Assembly: GCA_024213275.1 (NCBI GenBank)
Contig: JANAVG010000019.1
Location: 17,778 to 81,777, forward strand
Direction: 5' to 3'
Length of the DNA: 64,000 nucleotides
Source of the DNA: Rossellomorea sp. BNER
GTDB taxonomy: Bacteria; Bacillota; Bacilli; Bacillales; Bacillaceae_B
Within the stretch, counting starts at the first letter, position 1; each line of letters opens with the position of its first letter. The translations under genes were made by a program, and so were the position numbers. This document shows, piece by piece, positions 61,164-64,000 of the stretch. Below the pieces are notes generated by a model that did not search any database, was not told the origin of the DNA, and saw only the letters and a list, made by a program, of their open reading frames with translations.

Positions 61164-61184
61164 TTTTATTTCCTCCTTTAATAT

Positions 61185-61220
61185 AAAAAAGACCGCAATG
61201 AACAATGTTCATTGCGGTCT
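61185..61220 (-). terminator. Leader terminator 2 of the MutS2-like gene
   Basis: Perfect 14-bp stem AGACCGCAATGAAC / GTTCATTGCGGTCT, 3-nt loop, followed on the minus strand by TTTTTT and, within 15 nt, by the gene's ribosome binding site. Confidence 0.85.
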
Positions 61221-61270
61221 AATAAACCATAAAAATGTCTACACTCAGTAGGTGCACAAAAAATGTACAC

Positions 61271-61295
61271 AAAAAAACTGTGTTCTTGGACACAG
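61271..61295 (-). terminator. Leader terminator 1 of the MutS2-like gene
   Basis: On the minus strand CTGTGT-CCAAGA-ACACAG followed by seven T's, about 130 nt before the start codon. A second intrinsic terminator in the same leader. Confidence 0.7.
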
Positions 61296-61429
61296 TGGTT
61301 GTAGGCATAAATGTTTTATGCAAATGACCATTGTTCTTAACATACATTCTTTTAGCATACTTAAATAAGCGTACTGCCTATACTTATTTTGTACATGCCC
61401 AGCAAGAATGTCCGTATGAAATTAACGGA

Positions 61430-61453
61430 TTAGTTAAGAACGACACCTAACAT
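61430..61453 (-). CDS. Leader peptide MLGVVLN
   Basis: Seven codons (Met-Leu-Gly-Val-Val-Leu-Asn, stop TAA) with GAGGAG eight bases upstream of its ATG. Its last codons GTT CTT AAC are the left partner of the 9-nt complementarity with 61333-61341. Ribosome stalling here would change folding downstream. A competing out-of-phase ATG seven bases earlier is too close to the ribosome binding site. Confidence 0.6.
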   Translation of the reverse strand: MLGVVLN

Positions 61454-61529
61454 AAAACATACTCCTCTTTTTAAATCAATTTTGAATTACTCCATTACAT
61501 AATATTAAATATCGATTATTTTGTCAACT

Positions 61530-61808
61530 TTATTTAAGTAAATCATAGCGATTTTTCAGTTCTTCCGGTGCCATTTTCACAATCTGTTGGAAAATTAACG
61601 TAAATACCGCGAGATCGTCAACAATACCAAATAATATCAAATAGTCTGGGATTAGATCAAACGGAACAATTATGTACACCAACAGTAGTCCTACTGAAAT
61701 GACTTTTTTACCAAGATTCACTTCTTTTGATTTGAAAAACGAAACCAAAAATGGAATGGACTTTCTTATATTAAACAAGAATCGTATTCTTTTTAAAAAT
61801 TTGCTCAT
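61530..61808 (-). CDS. YkvA-like DUF1232 membrane protein
   Basis: 92 aa. Basic N-terminus and two membrane segments around the DUF1232 signature VYIIVPFDLIPDYLILFGIVDDLAVF (split near residues 43-68). Small membrane protein of unknown function, common in Bacillaceae. ATG after AAGGAAGTG. Upstream of, and in the same direction as, the MutS2-like leader, with about 65 bp between its stop and the leader ribosome binding site. Confidence 0.82.
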   Translation of the reverse strand: MSKFLKRIRFLFNIRKSIPFLVSFFKSKEVNLGKKVISVGLLLVYIIVPFDLIPDYLILFGIVDDLAVFTLIFQQIVKMAPEELKNRYDLLK

Positions 61809-61914
61809 GCCATCACTTCCTTACTGATGAGTTTTTTAGATAGCTATTATTACTTTACCCTAATGTATAAAAATAGTCATTTAGCTGAACCCCGTATGTT
61901 TTTTTGTCCTTACA

Positions 61915-61923
61915 TGTTATAAT
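61915..61923 (+). promoter_or_regulatory. Extended -10 promoter of the ABC-F gene
   Basis: TGTTATAAT (TGn plus a perfect TATAAT), about 30 bp upstream of the ABC-F start codon. No clear -35 hexamer, as is common for extended -10 promoters. Confidence 0.5.
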
Positions 61924-61954
61924 TTCCTAGACTATTTGTTGGAGGTATTTAAAA

Positions 61955-63550
61955 ATGATTCAAGTATCAGATGTAAGTTTACGTTTTGGAGATCGTAAAT
62001 TATTCGAAGATGTTAATATAAAATTCACTCCAGGTAATTGCTATGGTTTAATTGGAGCGAATGGAGCAGGAAAGTCTACCTTTTTAAAGATTCTTTCTGG
62101 CGAGCTGGAATCACAAACAGGAAATGTTTCTATGAGCCCTGGAGAACGTTTAACTGTTCTTAAACAGAACCACTTTGAATATGAAGAATATGAAGTTTTA
62201 AAGGTTGTTATTATGGGGCACTCTCGTCTATATGAAGTAATGCAAGAAAAAGATGCGATTTATATGAAAGCAGACTTTTCTGATGAAGATGGAATGAAAG
62301 CTGCTGAATTAGAAGGTGAATTTGCTGAACTAAACGGTTGGGAAGCAGAATCTGAGGCAGCTATTCTCTTGAAGGGTCTTGGCATTTCAGAAGACCTTCA
62401 CCTTAAGAAAATGGAAGACCTGACTGGTGGAGAGAAAGTTAAAGTATTACTGGCTCAAGCCCTTTTCGGTAAACCCGATGTATTATTATTGGATGAGCCG
62501 ACAAACCACTTAGACATTAAAGCTATCCAATGGTTAGAAGAATTTCTAATAAACTTTGAAAATACAGTAATTGTTGTTTCACATGATCGACACTTCTTAA
62601 ATAAAGTTTGTACCCATATCGCTGATTTAGATTTTGGAAAGATTCAAATTTATGTTGGGAACTACGATTTTTGGTATGAATCTAGTCAGTTGGCTACAAA
62701 AATGGCACAGGACCAGAACAAGAAAAAAGAAGAAAAAATTAAGGAACTTCAAGCATTTATTGCTCGTTTCAGTGCAAATGCATCGAAATCAAAACAAGCG
62801 ACATCAAGGAAGAAGCTTCTTGATAAAATCTCTCTAGATGATATTAAGCCTTCATCTCGTCGTTACCCATATATTGCTTTTAAACCTGAACGTGAGATTG
62901 GAAATGATCTTTTACGTGTTGAAGGTTTAACGAAGACAATCGATGGTGAGAAAATCTTAGATAATGTAAGTTTTACCATGAATAAAGATGATAAAATCGC
63001 ATTAGTTGGTAATAACGAAACAGCCAATACAACATTAATGAAAATTCTAATGGGTGAAATGGAGCCTGATAGCGGATCATTTAAATGGGGCGTGACTACA
63101 ACTCAAGCATATTTCCCTAAAGATAACGGTGAATATTTCGAAGGGACAGACTTAAATTTAGTTGATTGGTTGAGACAATATTCCCCTCATGATCAAAGCG
63201 AAACTTTCTTACGAGGATTCTTAGGTAGAATGCTATTCTCTGGGGAAGAAGTGAATAAAAAAGCTAGTGTGCTTTCAGGGGGAGAAAAAGTCCGTTGTAT
63301 GCTTTCTAAAATGATGCTCAGTGGTTCAAATGTATTACTTTTAGATGAACCAACTAACCACCTGGACTTAGAATCCATTACTGCATTAAATAATGGATTA
63401 ATTAACTTTAAAGGCTCTATGATATTTACTTCCCATGACCATCAATTCATTCAAACAATTGCAAATAGAATAATTGAGATCAAGGATGAAGGTGTCATTG
63501 ATAAACAAATGACATATGATGAGTATCTAGAAGAATTATCAACAAAATAA
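61955..63550 (+). CDS. ABC-F family ATPase (YkpA/YbiT-like)
   Basis: 531 aa, two ABC domains joined by a charged linker and no membrane part. First domain: Walker A GANGAGKST (near 36), signature LTGGEKVK (near 157), Walker B LLLDEPTNHLD (near 177). Second domain: LSGGEKVRC (near 443) and LLLDEPTNHLDLES (near 465) are intact, but the Walker A position reads GNNETANTT (near 350) without the invariant Lys. ABC-F proteins act on ribosomes; the YkpA/YbiT group is housekeeping-like. ATG after GGAGG. Confidence 0.88.
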   Translation: MIQVSDVSLRFGDRKLFEDVNIKFTPGNCYGLIGANGAGKSTFLKILSGELESQTGNVSMSPGERLTVLKQNHFEYEEYEVLKVVIMGHSRLYEVMQEKDAIYMKADFSDEDGMKAAELEGEFAELNGWEAESEAAILLKGLGISEDLHLKKMEDLTGGEKVKVLLAQALFGKPDVLLLDEPTNHLDIKAIQWLEEFLINFENTVIVVSHDRHFLNKVCTHIADLDFGKIQIYVGNYDFWYESSQLATKMAQDQNKKKEEKIKELQAFIARFSANASKSKQATSRKKLLDKISLDDIKPSSRRYPYIAFKPEREIGNDLLRVEGLTKTIDGEKILDNVSFTMNKDDKIALVGNNETANTTLMKILMGEMEPDSGSFKWGVTTTQAYFPKDNGEYFEGTDLNLVDWLRQYSPHDQSETFLRGFLGRMLFSGEEVNKKASVLSGGEKVRCMLSKMMLSGSNVLLLDEPTNHLDLESITALNNGLINFKGSMIFTSHDHQFIQTIANRIIEIKDEGVIDKQMTYDEYLEELSTK

Positions 63551-63558
63551 CAATAATA

Positions 63559-63605
63559 AATGCGATTCATAGAAGTAGTTATTACAAACCCTTCTATGAA
63601 TCGCA
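63559..63605. terminator. Terminator after the ABC-F gene
   Basis: ATGCGATTCATAGAAG / CTTCTATGAATCGCAT perfect 16-bp stem with a loop of about 15 nt; a weak T-rich tail follows. Between convergent genes. Confidence 0.7.
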
Positions 63606-63629
63606 TATAATTTTATCTAGGATCTTGAT

Positions 63630-63806
63630 TTAAATCCAGCGAAACTTCGGTTTTCCTTCTTCATTCGTTTCATCTACGTTTTCTTCTCTGTCCAATGCTG
63701 GACCTTTCCAAAAGAAATCCCATATTGAATCCTTCTGTGTTTCCTCTTGTTCTACTTCGGAATCCTTTTGCTCTACCTTGTCAGCTAATTTCTTTTTCTT
63801 GACCAT
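63630..63806 (-). CDS. Small charged protein, unknown
   Basis: 58 aa, found by reading the gap. AAAGGAGG lies nine bases upstream of the ATG. Lys-rich start (MVKKKKLADK), Glu/Asp/Gln-rich middle and a C-terminal aromatic patch (IWDFFWKGPALD, KFRWI). No membrane segment. Convergent with the ABC-F gene. Family not recognised. Confidence 0.6.
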   Translation of the reverse strand: MVKKKKLADKVEQKDSEVEQEETQKDSIWDFFWKGPALDREENVDETNEEGKPKFRWI

Positions 63807-63961
63807 TCAAACAATCCTCCTTTCCATCTTAAACAATACATACTATTCACAAAATGAAATATCGTTTAACAGAAAAACAATTAAAGTTTAAATACTTTAT
63901 CTATGTAACGCCAAAAGAAAAATGAGGCTGGGACAAAAACTAGCCGAAAACAAAAATAAGA

Positions 63962-64000
63962 GTCTCTGATCATCAAAAAAGATGGTCAGAGACTTTTTTT
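63962..64000. terminator. Terminator-like hairpin at the right edge
   Basis: GTCTCTGATCAT / ATGGTCAGAGAC with one mismatch, a loop of about 8 nt and at least seven T's to the window end. It is preceded by GAGGCTGGGACAAAAAC (63924-63940), a sequence typical of Bacillaceae intergenic repeats. It may end a gene lying to the right, or be part of a repeat cut by the window edge. Confidence 0.6.

Larger units (their letters stand above)
61164..61467 (-). promoter_or_regulatory. Attenuator-type leader of the MutS2-like gene
   Basis: Minus-strand leader containing, in order: ribosome binding site GAGGAG (61462-61467), a 7-codon ORF (61430-61453), a segment GTTAAGAAC (61333-61341) complementary to the GTTCTTAAC at the end of that ORF, terminator 1 (61271-61295), terminator 2 (61185-61220), then AAGGAGG and the gene start. 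This is the plan of ribosome-mediated attenuation used by erm, tet and ABC-F resistance genes. Confidence 0.65.

Noticed and set aside
63924..64000. Insertion sequence end at the right edge
   Set aside because: Only the GAGGCTGGGACAAAAAC sequence and a hairpin are visible; no transposase coding sequence in the window.

Overview
The window is AT-rich, with Gram-positive gene starts (strong AGGAGG-type ribosome binding sites, several TTG/GTG starts) and many Bacillaceae marker proteins: Spo0M-like, YhcN/YlaJ-type lipoprotein, CvfB, PucR, YckD, an NprR/PlcR-type peptide-sensing regulator and YkpA-type ABC-F. It is most likely the chromosome of a soil-type, spore-forming Bacillus relative. I see no rRNA, tRNA, CRISPR array, complete insertion sequence or prophage.

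Region 1 (1-10.5 kb) is an aromatic-compound catabolic cluster. In transcription order on the minus strand: cupin, two-domain extradiol dioxygenase, divergent SDR, ThDP decarboxylase-like enzyme, aldehyde dehydrogenase, aspartate-dehydrogenase-like protein, and the start of a Rieske ring-hydroxylating oxygenase cut by the window edge. An MFS transporter, an IclR regulator and an alpha/beta hydrolase complete it. A 16-bp palindrome (GTTTT-6-AAAAC), often with a third half-site, stands in front of the cupin, MFS and hydrolase genes and is the likely IclR operator.

Region 2 (10.5-23 kb) is mixed: remnants of an ATP synthase beta-like gene and a permease, an AAA ATPase, a papain-like amidase, a VOC protein, an M24 peptidase, a two-gene ArsR/SRPBCC operon with a tandem palindromic operator, a short Spo0M-like gene, threonine aldolase, a TPR quorum-sensing regulator with its 41-aa pro-peptide gene, an M29 aminopeptidase and a DUF915 hydrolase.

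Region 3 (23-35.3 kb) is a complete reductive pyrimidine degradation locus: PreT/PreA dihydropyrimidine dehydrogenase, dihydropyrimidinase, beta-ureidopropionase, NCS1 permease, beta-alanine-type aminotransferase, CoA-acylating semialdehyde dehydrogenase and a PucR regulator. It takes uracil/thymine to beta-alanine (or its methyl analogue) and on to acyl-CoA. A 23-bp motif shared by two of its promoter regions and a CcpA (cre) site suggest its control.

Region 4 (35.9-52.8 kb) holds a HAD phosphatase, an MMPL exporter, a cNMP/CBS/nucleotidyltransferase protein paired with a DEDD exonuclease, proline synthesis (proC, proB, proA), an LCP protein, an aldehyde dehydrogenase with DUF779, a PadR/HAAS/DUF4173 membrane system, and a sigma factor/ClpP pair.

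Region 5 (52.9-64 kb) holds msrA, a GNAT, cvfB, an MFS exporter, a YhcN lipoprotein, a ZIP transporter, a MutS2-like ATPase lacking the Smr domain, DUF1232 and ABC-F genes, and small unknown proteins. The most notable item is the approximately 290-nt leader of the MutS2-like gene: a 7-codon leader ORF, a 9-nt segment complementary to it, and two intrinsic terminators just before the ribosome binding site. This resembles antibiotic-inducible attenuators of ribosome-protection genes. Several families of dispersed hairpin repeats are scattered through the intergenic regions.
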